From NCBI GenBank assembly GCA_003971905.1, contig RSEE01000021.1, positions 124,001-188,000 on the forward strand: DNA of 64,000 nt, given 5' to 3'. Positions 1 to 9,879 of the stretch are shown here, in pieces. Within the stretch, counting starts at the first letter, position 1. Every line of letters begins with the position of its first letter. A model generated the notes under the pieces. That model made no database searches. It was not told where the DNA came from and worked only from the letters and a program-made list of their open reading frames with translations. The DNA is from Moniliella sp. 'wahieum'. Lineage: Eukaryota; Basidiomycota; Moniliellomycetes; Moniliellales; Moniliellaceae. The position numbers and the translations under genes are program-made.

Positions 1-1
1 A

Positions 2-1671
2 CAGGAGAACAAGCCGCTCGCTTTGCCGGAGGAGCTTCCCTATATCGCTCGTACTCGGAACGCCCTGCGTCCCCAACAACCGCCCGCCCCTTCTTCTCCT
101 TGGCTCCGACTACGGCAGCGGCTTGGCTCCTTTTCAGGTTCGGCCTATACCGCTGAACCAGAACAAGAGCCCGAATCCACCAGTTACGCTGGCGCTGGGT
201 GGTGCCGGCAGCGTCTAGACTCCAATGCAAGCACTTATACTGGTTCCGGGTGGGGTCGAAACCGAATGAATTCCAACGCAAGCACCTATGCTGGATCCGG
301 GTGGGGTCGACACCGACTGGATTCCAACGCAAGCACCCCTAAGCTGGATCCGGATGGCTTCGTCAGCGGTTAGGATCAACAACGGGAAGCGAGCGGGGCT
401 ACGCAAGGGAAGGGTGGAGTACACCTCCGCCAGCGCAACGCCGTGCCATTTCCGAAGTATCTCACCCTCTCCCGCAAACACCCGGCGGAGGCACGCGCTC
501 CCCAACTAGCTCCTCCGGCTTTGGTCGACACTCGTCACGTCAAGCCACCCTCCCCCTCTCAGGGGCGCCGGGGTTTAATCCGTTGCGGCAGGATCGGATG
601 TTTGGCGGTACAGCTGCCATCGGATGGTCTGCAGAGGAGCTGGCTCGAGCGGGTGAGCGCAAACGCGGGATCCCGGTCAAACTGGTCGGCCGTACTTCCG
701 ATGAGGATGCTGCGTCGAGCAGCTCGTCCCAGCCTGCCTCGAATGGCGCCGTGAGCCCCTGGCTGGCATCTCATCTGCAGTCCCACTTGCCTGCCCGTCT
801 TCGTTCGGGAGATGAGTGGGAGCTGGTGTACAGCTTAGAACAACATGGGGTCAGCCTCAAAACGCTTTACGCACTAACAGCGCAGTTTTTCAGTCCGTTG
901 AATGACCCTGACACGTCAGAACGCACCCAAGGACCATTTGCGCTGCTAGAACAAGAGTTGGACGCCCGTACCGCAACTACCAAGCCCCCGATTGCTTCCC
1001 CCTACCGATCTCCTACCTATCCCTACCACCGTCGTCCCTCCACCTCTAGCTCTTTGCGCAAGTCAAGTGCTCCAGATCCGATCCGCCTCGGTGCTACTTA
1101 CCGCACTGGCCCAGCCAGCCTCCCCCCGCACCCACCCTTTCCCCTTCACCCCGTCGTCGTCCTCACCACCTCGGTGCGACCCTGAGCCACCGGGATGCCG
1201 GCCTCGTCCTTGCTGTACGTGACACGGAGAACCACGTGTTTGGTGCGTTCGTACATTCCCACCTTCGCATCCAATCCAAATACTATGGATCGGGATCGAG
1301 CTTCCTATGGAAAGTGGCGCCCAAAGCTAAGGCCGAGTCAGACTTGGGTTCTGATGAGTCGGAGGAAGAAGAAAGATGCGGAAGGCACCCTGTTCGTTTA
1401 CCCTTGGACGGCCAAAAATGATTTTATCGTCTTGTCTGAAGCCCACTTTCTCAGTATGGGCTTTGGCGCACCACCGGGCAGCCAAGGCGGGTATGGCCTG
1501 TGGCTTGACGAGGAGTTCAAGCGCGGTTCGTCTGCTCGGTGCGCCACGTTTGATAACGACGTACTTTGTTCCTCTCGCGTACCCACTTTGCCCTCCCAGC
1601 CAGGCGGGAAAGAGGAGGAGTATTTCGAGTGCTTGCAAGTTGAGCTCTGGGCCGTGGGGCTCACATCTTGA
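2..1671 (+). CDS. OXR1: Oxidation resistance protein 1 homolog (TLDc domain), 5' end outside window
   Basis: TLDc-domain protein of the OXR1 family, linked to oxidative-stress tolerance and, in yeast, to V-ATPase regulation (family knowledge). The frame is open to the window edge, so the N-terminus is missing. The first 110 codons hold three imperfect copies of a repeat around 'DSNASTYxGSGWGR'. The TLDc domain begins near base 790 ('LPARLRSGDEWELVYSLEQH'), continues with 'VFGAFVHSHL' and 'YYGSGSSFLWKV', and ends with 'YPWTAKNDF', 'GGYGLWLDEEF', 'RGSSARCATFDND' and a final 'ECLQVELWAVGLTS'. The frame changes at about 336-342, 1186 and 1370. After the last, a Glu/Lys-rich run in GA repeats, the domain resumes cleanly, which points to sequence errors. 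A roughly 80-residue low-complexity insert splits the domain. Identity is confident; the exact protein is not. Confidence 0.88.
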
Positions 1672-2388
1672 TCGAGTACTCCCCCTTGTTCTCGTTCACC
1701 CCGGTTCATTTTCACTTTCACATACTCATCAGCCTCTTCATCATGCCCAGACCTACCTGCTATTCTCTCAACTTTGTGTACAGCCAACCCTGCAGCATTT
1801 TTCTTGGGCAGTCTCTGGGCCGGGAGAGAGGAATACTTTTGATCTTGTCCCCCCTTTATCGATCTTGGCACTTGGCTTCTTTCCACCACACATGACGGAT
1901 ACCAGGCCCCACGGGTCCCTTTTGTGGCACAAATGCCATCATGTCCTGGCACACACCTCTGTCACTGGCCAGTGAGCGAAGAACCTACTAGGCTACCCTG
2001 GATGCAGCACATCCCCAAAAGGGCACCCGTGGGATCACCCCAGGCCGGTAGGCATTTCCTCCAACATTGTATATTGTCTTCTTCTCTGTTGCTGGACCAC
2101 CCCTGGCTGTAGCGTCCGATGGTGGCCGACAAAGACAGACGGAAGACAGAAGAAGTCATCACAGGCACATCACTCTATGCATCACGCGTCATGCACGCGT
2201 CATGTGTCACGGGTGACCACGTCTTATCAAAACCCTAATGCTTTTCCTGTCCCCGCCCCCGTTAAAAAATGCTGCGGCAAGTTGGACAGTGCAGCCGTGC
2301 AATTAACCCTAGCACTCCCACTGCTGCTGCTGCTCTTCCTTGTCTGTCCGCTGGCCGCAACGGTCTGTTCCTCACCACCACCAGCAAG
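1672..2388. other. OXR1-RPS3 intergenic region and RPS3 promoter
   Basis: No gene was found here. It holds the OXR1 3' flank and the RPS3 promoter and 5' leader. Near 2175-2215 there is a short run of 'cacgcgtcatg'-type repeats. The long open frames here are low-complexity and resemble no family. Confidence 0.6.
2229..2312 (+). promoter_or_regulatory. Paired AACCCTA motifs upstream of RPS3
   Basis: Two copies of an AACCCTA core lie 160 and 85 bases upstream of the RPS3 ATG (aaaaccctaa at 2229-2238, aaccctag at 2305-2312). Similar ACCCTA elements (HomolE, telo-box) mark ribosomal-protein promoters in other eukaryotes, so a role here is plausible but inferred from position and sequence only. 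Confidence 0.4.
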
Positions 2389-3199
2389 ATGCCTAACGTT
2401 GTCGGCTCCAAGGCGCGCAAGGTTCGTATTTTCCAGCGCGTTCACCCGTTATGCCTACTAACGTTTCCTCCACCTCTTCCAGTTTGTCGCAGACGGTGTT
2501 TTCGCCGCTGAGCTCAACGAGTTCTTCACCCGTGAGCTGTCGGAGGAGGGCTACTCGGGTTGCGAGATCCGCGTGACCCAGGCCACGACCGAGATCATTA
2601 TCCGTGCTACCCACACCCAGCTTGTGCTCGGTGAGCGTGGCCGCCGCATTCGTGAGCTGACGGCGCTCGTGCAGAAGCGCTTCCGCTTCCCCGACAACTC
2701 GCTCGAGCTGTACGCTGAGAAGATTGAGAACCGTGGCTTGCACGCGACGGCGCAGTGCGAGTCGCTGCGCTTCAAGCTGCTCGGTGGCCTGGCCGTGCGC
2801 CGTGCTGCGTACGGTGTGCTGCGCTACGTCATGGAGTCGGGCGCCAAGGGCTGCGAGGTTCGTCTCGGGCAAGCTGCGTGCCGCCCGTGCCAAGGCGATG
2901 AAGTTCACTGACGGCTTCATGATCCACACGGGCCAGCCGCACAAGGACTACGTTGACATTGCTGTCCGCCACGTGCTGATGAAGCAGGGTGTGCTCGGTA
3001 TCAAGGTCAAGATCATGCACGCCTGGGACCCACCGGCCGTGCTGGCAAGCCTTTCCCTCTGCCTGACGCTGTCACCATCCTCGAGCCCAAGGCTGAGCGC
3101 GAGGTTACCCAGCCCACCTCGGAGTCCTTCCTCACGCCCCCGGCCGCGGCCATTGCCCCCGAGGCTGCCCCTGCTGAGGCGGCGCCCGTTGAGGCTTAA
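2389..3199 (+). CDS. RPS3: 40S ribosomal protein uS3 (RPS3)
   Basis: Small-subunit ribosomal protein uS3, which sits at the mRNA entry channel. Exon 1 is 2389-2421 ([11 protein letters not shown]), the intron 2422-2482 (61 bases, GT-AG), and exon 2 opens with 'FVADGVFFAELNEF'. The KH-domain stretch '[18 protein letters not shown]' and the C-terminal '[15 protein letters not shown]' are almost universally conserved. Two frame breaks interrupt exon 2. At about 2858-2863 '[18 protein letters not shown]' needs two more bases, and at about 3028 '[16 protein letters not shown]' needs one more C. With both corrected the protein runs to 'EAAPVEA' and TAA at 3197. Since this single-copy-type gene should be essential, the breaks are best read as assembly errors. 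Confidence 0.96.
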
Positions 3200-3372
3200 A
3201 CTGGGTTGGGATTTCTCAAAAAAGTTCCTTTCGAACGTGTCAGTATTGTGCTGTGTCAAATGCACTTCCTGCCTTGGGCTGCCCAAGCACGCCCCCCTCT
3301 CTTTCTTTTGGTTTTACACAGTATCCATAGGTTGTTAGTTGATAAGCTTCAACTCAAGTCTCGTCGCGGGGT

Positions 3373-3950
3373 TTACTGCTGATTGATTTTGTCCTCCAAC
3401 CTGGCCTGCCGCGCTTCGGGATCCTCTTCGTCGGCATAGTACCTTGCCAGGCGTCTGTCAGCACCCCCCTCCGTGACCAAACAAAACAACAGAAGTAAAC
3501 AACGTACTGACGGCGCAACCAGCGGTACCGCTTGAGGAAATAAAGTGTCTCGACCTCTTACGGTGTGTCCAATCGGTTCGTCAGTACTGAGCTCAGACTC
3601 AAGTCATTTCTCCTTTCCCTTTCCTTTCCCGTATTCTCCACGTACCTTTTCGAATGTGCTCGCCCAGGGCTAGCATCTTTTCAATTTCCTCCGTATTGGT
3701 CAGATGCGCATTCTTCGCCGACACAGCGCGGAGTTTAGCGTGGAAGTGGAAGCTTGGATCTGGGTACTCGCGGCCAAGGCGGTGGAGCTGCAGAGAAACG
3801 AGCAGGCCCAACAGGAAGAGCCGAGATCAGCCATCGAATCAAAGAACAGGATCAGCATGGCACCTGGGCCATTGCGCGCACAGTCAAGATGCGCACCTCT
3901 TTGTACAGCCCAATCGCACGTGCGCGCAGCGGGTGGCCGATGGGGGGCAT
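3373..3950 (-). CDS. LYR-motif protein, ETFRF1/LYRM5-like
   Basis: Small LYR-family protein resembling electron-transfer-flavoprotein regulatory factor 1 (LYRM5), a mitochondrial protein that in animals binds ETF and removes its FAD. Four exons join without any frame problem: 3897-3950, 3646-3787, 3508-3556 and 3373-3454, with introns of 109, 89 and 53 bases. They give 108 residues from ATG at 3950 to TAA at 3373. The LYR-type motif 'GLYKELHRLGREYP' spans the first junction. Family hallmarks follow: 'KNAHLTNTEEIEKMLALGE', then 'EVETLYFLKRYRWLRRQR'. The tail is Glu/Arg/Gln-rich ('YYADEEDPEARQAR'). It converges on RPS3 with a gap of about 170 bases. The single continuous four-exon model makes it one of the safest small genes here; the ETFRF1 subfamily call rests on recalled similarity. 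Confidence 0.88.
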
Positions 3951-4177
3951 CCTTAGGTTGGGACCGTCGTTGTTGTGAGTGGGGAGTGTGGTGTTGTTGG
4001 AGGAATGCGTCGCCGAGGACTCTCCCGTCTGGGCAACGAGTGGCGGGCTGAGGCGGGGCCGGCAAGGGAGTTTGCCTGGAGCCGGTGCTAGCAAGTTCAA
4101 TATTCGTGCAATCTTTCAAATGATGGAATGCTTTGGGGGCATTCGCTCTGTGCAGGAAAGGCACAGTTGAACTGAAG

Positions 4178-5483
4178 TCACGTGCCTCTACATTTTTCTC
4201 CCCGCGTTCTACCAGGTCTCTCGGCGAGCGCTATAAACACACCATCATACCACCGCCTCAACTCCCCCACCCGTAGACCCCAAGGCTTACCGATGGAGGG
4301 GAAGCACCCGGACATGGATCCACGCGAAAGCACTTCCACATCCTCGTGCTCATCAATCACCGCCAACGTCAATGCTTTCCCCCTCTCTGGACTGGGCGGT
4401 TGAGCTACGCGTCCAACGTGATTCGGTTCTGGTTCCGCTCTTGAGCGTTTCGCCAACGGGCACGGCACTGCCGTCTACGTCTCGTCCGACCTGCGCTATG
4501 CTTCCGTAACTGGGCAGATCCATACTCATTGTCTCTTTGATCTCTGCCGATACTACGGCCTGTGGTAACCTTAGTCGAATTGCCCATGCCGCTCGCGGCT
4601 AGGGGAATGTGAGGGCAACCACACTGGATCTGTGCGACTGATCGTATGCACTGGCGATGCAACTGCGCGTCTCAACGCGCCCCGTCACTAACTAGTCACT
4701 GGTGGGCTCATATCCATGACACCACTCACCTACTCGCTGTATATCGTCCGTGGTGGGTCGGGCATTATCGCTCAGCATGCCCTATCCGAAACGCTTGCCC
4801 TGGGATCGATTCGATCTCCGCCCTAAGCCCCGGTACGGTTGAGGTATGAGGTAACCATCACCGTCATCCCTCGTTTTAAGGCCAGTCAAATGGATCCGAG
4901 CACTGTCTCCCAGCGAAACAGTCTGCGCACATTGCTTGAAATGACTCTTCCAGACGAGCTGGACCAGGAATTGGCGATACTTGAATTACCCTGCGTTCCC
5001 CAAGGATTGGCCCATTCGCGCCGTTTTCGTTCTTGTCTGCCCGAGCAGGATGTATTGACGACGGAACGAGTTCAAGCTTCTTCTCTCAACGGCATAACTG
5101 GCAACGATGGCTTAGTTACCCATCAGCGGAGGTGACCCTTTTGCCAGCGCAGCCCTTGCCCGGGCGACGGAACGCTACTACTCTGATACTGGAGTTTATG
5201 CATGATTGAGGGAGCTCGGGCCAACGGGGAACTAACCCGTATGTGCAGGAGACTGCGGAGTGATCTCATCTCCATGAGTGCATGTGGGTGTTGCTAGGTG
5301 AACCCATTGGCTAAGGCCAACCCGAAGTGTATCGTATTCCGCTGTCGTCCGTGTTTTGGTTGTGCGCTCCTGGATCTCCATCGTTTGTGCCATTCGCGTT
5401 TCGCCAAGTGGAGGATTTGCGTGACTGGCTGCGTGGGCGATGGCAAACTACGCGTTATGAGCGCAGCGGATGGAGGGTTCTGA
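4178..5483 (+). other. Coding-like region, gene not recognised
   Basis: Several plus-strand segments look protein-like but lie in different frames: 'ERFANGHGTAVYVSSDLRYA' near 4444-4503, a segment with 'MTLPDELDQELAILELPCV' at 4839-5135, and 'RQVEDLRDWLRGRWQTTRYE' near 5403-5463. Introns plus frame errors could join them into one gene, but no family signature is visible and the splice sites are ambiguous. A minus-strand frame at 4178-4468 also looks plausible, so even the strand is uncertain. Confidence 0.25.
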
Positions 5484-6169
5484 GGAGGGGCTGCACTGCT
5501 TTGGCTTGCTTGCCCCGCCGGAATGGCGGATGGCCATGTGGTGTGACGGATGAGGGAGGCCGATGAGCGCGGGTGAGCAAGCCCAGGGCGCTGAGGATGG
5601 GATGAGTGCCGGACAGTCCAAATGCGATTAATGCGATTCCCGCGCTGCTGGGCCGACATGCTGCAGCACAGCGGCGCAGTGCGTTTGCCCCACCGGGCGC
5701 ATGTATCCACAGCTGCACCTTGTCTGGTCCAAACAGCCGCCCCTCCGTCCGCGCCCAAATCCTTCCCACTCGCCCGGCGCACCCACTCCCGCCCCTCCCC
5801 CACCACCGCCACCGCCACAGCCCCCGCCCCCGCCACCCGGCCTGCTCTCGTCTTTGCCATCCGCTCCTCTTGCACTCGCGCTCCACGCCGCCTCGTTATA
5901 ATCCACCCCATCTTTGCTCCCGTGCCGCTTTCCTCGGTCGCTGGCTCTCTGCTGCGCTGTAGCCCCAGCAGCTCCCATTGCATGAACCTACCCCACCCCT
6001 ACACTCTCTCCATCCCCACCCCTCCTTTGTCCCCACTGCCTCCTCGCCGCTTTTGGCCCAGCTTCGCTCTGTATTCTCTGTAGCGCCCACCACCCTTCTG
6101 CCAGATATCCCTCCTCCCCGTATACCCCTCTCTTCCCCAAGTATAATCGGACTTGAAAGCCATACCAGC
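5484..6169. other. Upstream region of the zinc-finger gene
   Basis: GC-rich DNA with CCG/CCA-type low complexity around 5780-5840 (for example 'cccccaccaccgccaccgcc'). It probably holds the promoter and leader of the following gene. The open frames on both strands here are compositionally biased, and I see no supported gene. Confidence 0.5.
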
Positions 6170-7296
6170 ATGTCCGTCGCGCCCATCACCCTTACCTGCC
6201 CCCCTTCTCCCTCGCATTCAGCGAACTCATCCCACTCCCCACTTAATGCAGACGCCACTCCTCCCTCCCTCTCCACCAGCCAAACCCCATCCACCATGCT
6301 CAGCTCGCCTCTTTCTCCCCTTCATTCGCCCCTCGAGGATCCCGCTTCCACGGCGCTCGTCGAGGCTTTGCTCCACGACCACAGCAGTCTGCCCCAGCAG
6401 CCCATTGGCTCCCTCCCACTTGCACACTTTCCTTCCTGCCGCTCCTCCAGCTCAGCCGAACATGCTGTCTCGCTTCCTGGATCAGGCTCTCCAACCAGCT
6501 GGATTACCCCCGTCTCCCCCACTTCTCATCCGCTTGTCTGTCCAACAGCCGTACCAGCCCCAGACCATAGCATGCAGCCTACTGCTTTGATGGACCCCTC
6601 CTTCTCTCAAACCGAGTTGGGTCTCCTGACCTCCCAACCCACTGGATCCGTGGAGTGGGTGCATGACCTAGACCAGTATTCCATTCTTCCCTCCTTTTTC
6701 AGCCAAGGCGAAATAACTATTCCTCCCTTGCCCACTCCCACCGAATGTCCCCATCGCTTCCAGCTTTCAAACACCTACCTCGAGTCGGACGCCGCATCAC
6801 CTGCCTTGCTCTCTTATCCTCTCTCCAACGTATCTTCCTTGGTAAAGAGCGAGCATCCGTCGTTCTCTCCCACCACCGTGCGAGTTCCTCTCTTCTCAAC
6901 GCCAACGCAACCCAAAAACACCGTCGTCTCGCGTCGAGCCCGCCCCGTCGCTCTTCCCGACGGTCGTATTGCAAGTATTATGCACCTCCCATTGTGGTGA
7001 GCAGCTTGGACAAGCTGCACGTTTGCTCGTGCGGCCGGCGTTTTGGACGGAAGGAACATCTGCTTCGTCACAATAAGATTCACACGGGGGAAAAGCCCCA
7101 TGTATGCACCCATCCCGGCTGCACCAAGACATTTTCCCGCTCCGACAACCTCAAGCAGCATGCTGCCACGCATTTTCGCCAAGACATCCACCCCCATCCA
7201 CCTTGGCCCAAGAGGAGCTTTCCAGTCTCTGCACTCCCCCGGAGGAGCCCCACCTTCCCTCCGATTCTCAGCAGCCGCAATAACCTGCCTCTCTAG
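6170..7296 (+). CDS. C2H2 zinc-finger transcription factor (two C-terminal fingers)
   Basis: Putative DNA-binding regulator. The start ATG at 6170 opens a Ser/Pro/Thr-rich region of about 270 residues, typical of fungal activation domains. The frame then slips near 6960-6975 ('ALPDGRI' to '[16 protein letters not shown]'), after which two tandem C2H2 fingers follow. Finger 1 has Cys-Ser-Cys, then '[17 protein letters not shown]'. The linker is TGEKP. Finger 2 is '[19 protein letters not shown]' and ends at AATH. Paired fingers at the C-terminus with RKEHL and RSDNL recognition helices resemble the Msn2/Mig1-type layout, but no ortholog can be named. Finger 1 has only one residue between its cysteines where two to four are usual. 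The TAG stop is at 7294. Confidence 0.78.
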
Positions 7297-8534
7297 TCTG
7301 TTGCTTTCTTCGCTCCTACACGCCCTTATCACCTTTGTGCTCCTATCCTAGCCTTTTTTTCTTTTAACCTCGCGGTATTGCCTCCTCCCACACCAAGCTG
7401 GATCGCTTTGGAACAAAACATGATTCACCTCCTTTTGCCCTGAGTATACACGAGGCACAAAAATATAACTCCACCATATGCTTTTTATTCGCTACCTCTC
7501 CCCCCCCGGCCACTTCACTCCACACATACGTTTCGTTATACGCCGCCACCACTGTATCGTTCCCGCGCTTTTGTTTCTCAGAGCCCTGCCACGTTTCTTT
7601 CGCATTGCCACCTTCCTTCGTATTCGATTCTGATCCCTTTCCCGCCCATGCCATCCTTAGTTGTGCTGTGATCCGTGTTCGTCGGTCGTTCCTGATGCAC
7701 GTCACAGCTCTCTCGATCCACCGTTCTCTTCGTCTGAAGCGCCCCTTCTCCGAGACCATAGCCTCCCATGAAGCATCCTTGCCCGTCTTTCCATTTGCTG
7801 CCGTACCTTTTGTAGCATCCCATAGCCCACAGCACACCCTACATGCATACGATTAAGCGGGTAATCGCGTCCCTGCATATGGATGGGGGACCCGCTGACT
7901 CTGAAGTACAGCGGATCCGACCAGCATATCTTGTTCTTCCCATCCTCTCCAAGTCTGGCCCGAGTGCCAACCCGGAAAAGGCAAAAACGAGAGGCACGAC
8001 AGAGAAGAGAGCGCGATTGACTGAGGTGGTGGACAATATGGGCGCGCTTAATGCCATTACCGCATAACGAATGGGTCTTGGTGGCCATGATTAGTCTAGC
8101 AACGTACAGGATTTGTCTAGGTCAAGCTATCATTTCCACGTCACAACAGGTCCTCTATCTTCGTGCGCAAGCGCGTGCTGCTCTCGCTGCATGGGAGATT
8201 ACATTTATCGCAAGGCCACAGCTATCTGTATGGACCATACGGCATTGGAACAGGGGAAAAATCGTACTGGTAGTGGGTGTACACATGCATGCCACAGGCC
8301 AGCAGACAGTCATCCATATCAAGGGCCGACCCCCCATCCGGGCAACGTATGTACAACCACAATCAAAAAGACACTAGACTTGCAGCCAGGCAAGGCTAAA
8401 GTTCAGGTATCAGGCCAGCTGACAAACCCAAAACTAACACGGGGAGAGGGGGGGGGGGGGGGTGACTTGCACCGTGGGAACGTGAAGAGAGAAAAGGGGG
8501 AGGCGAAGCGGTTACTATCCACTTCACTTTTCCG
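7297..8534. other. Intergenic region between convergent genes
   Basis: It separates the zinc-finger gene from the 3' end of the GH128 gene. No gene, tRNA or structured element was found. A pure G tract lies at about 8448-8461. The open frames have no recognisable features. Confidence 0.55.
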
Positions 8535-9879
8535 TCACAGACGGAGAGTGAGTAGTGAAGGCTGACGCTTTAAGCCGCTAGCGCCACGACGACGGAGGGA
8601 GCGGGCGTGGCGCCGGATCCCCTTGACGGCCCGAATCATGCTGCGCTTGGAGGCAGAGAACTTGGAAATGACCGACAAGTACCCACTGCCCGTCGGGGTC
8701 AGCGACGCCACGTGCGCCCGTGTAAGCCGTAGTAAGGTAAGAGTTGGGCCCGTTGTAGGCATCCGACAACGCGTACCCAATCACACGGTCGTCCGACTCG
8801 AAGATCTGGGCGGCCTGCTGGATGAAGGAACTGGTACGGCCCTGGTCACAGTACCTGGCGGTGGGACGAAAGGAGGGGAGTTAGCAAACGGGGGGGGTGG
8901 GGGCGGGGGTTGGCGGAAGGTAGGGGGAGACGTACTTGGTTTGCGAGTCTTGGTAGTCAATGCAAGCAAACTCGGTGATCATCATGGGCTTGCCATACTG
9001 GGCAAAGTGGTTGAGGTCGTTGTTGACGAGGTCGGTGTTGTTGGCAAAAACATGGACCGCGATAATGTCAGGCTGGGTCTGAACCGCAGCCAAAAACGGC
9101 TTCATCCACGTCTCATCCGCCTGCTTGGCGCAAGAGGGAGAGATGAGTTTGGCGCCGGCGTGACCGTGCGGGGCAATGTACGTGTCCCATGCAGCAGCGG
9201 CCGCTTTGGGGTCAATCAATCCACTTGAACCAGAGCCGGAAAAGTCAGGTTCGTTGAAGCCAGCAACGTACTTGGCCGCCGGCTTGGGAAGCTGCTTGAA
9301 CTGCTCAAACCGCGGCTCGTCCTTGGGGTCGCTCGTCTTGCCCAGCCCCCAGAGCATGGGAATGCGCTGCAAATTGGCGGCGTGGTGTTGTTGGGCGTGG
9401 GCGACCAGTCGTAGTACCAGCCCAGATGAGACGCGAGCCAGGGCAGTGCATCCCGCCGGCAACACCGGCTTTGACACCATTGGGGATCAGGCCGTTGGAC
9501 GAGGATCCTCCTCCCGATGAACCAGACGAAGAAGCGGGCGATGAGGAAGCGGAAGCTGAAGACGAAGAGGCCGGAGCCGATGAGTGGGCAATGAAGGACT
9601 TGTGTGTCGGGGCTGCCGACGGCGCAGACGACTGGGATGAGGAGGATGAAGAAGAAGGGGTCGAGGAGGACGCGTGGTGAGGATGGTGGGGCGGCGGGGC
9701 AGCGACGGAGCTAGACGTGGGACTGGACCAGGCAGACGACGAGCCAGTGGGGGCAGACGCAAGGGAGGACGTGGGGCGCTTGCACTGTCCGTTCCTCTTC
9801 TTGCGCGCGTCCACGTCGGCGGTGAGGACGAGGACGAGGAGGAGAAGGGTGAGGAGGGAAGCTTGGCGAGGGGGTTCAT
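8535..9879 (-). CDS. Secreted GH128 (Asl1-like) beta-1,3-glucanase
   Basis: Glycoside hydrolase of family GH128, predicted to act on beta-1,3-glucan in or on the cell wall. From ATG at 9879 the protein has a signal peptide ('LLTLLLLVLVLTADVDA'), a basic 'RKKRNGQCKRP' segment, then a Ser/Pro-rich linker of about 100 residues. The catalytic domain starts near 'PNGVKAGVAGG', with 'WLASHLGWYYDWSP', 'IPMLWG', 'YVAGFNEPD' (Glu as likely acid/base) and 'GKPMMITEFACID' (Glu as likely nucleophile). One intron at 8855-8935 (81 bases) joins 'DSQTK' to 'YCDQGRTSSFIQQAA'. Frames change near 9855, 9465, 9370 and 8715. The C-terminus, in the Lys/Arg-rich frame ending at 8535, is uncertain; an alternative frame stops at about 8578. 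Confidence 0.87.

Noticed and set aside
2850-3035. Programmed ribosomal frameshift in RPS3
   Set aside because: No slippery heptamer or obvious downstream structure was seen, two shifts would be needed in a ribosomal protein, and similar breaks occur in unrelated genes.
5294-5983. 229-codon minus-strand open frame
   Set aside because: Low-complexity Arg/Gly/Ala translation upstream of the zinc-finger gene, with no motif or start context.
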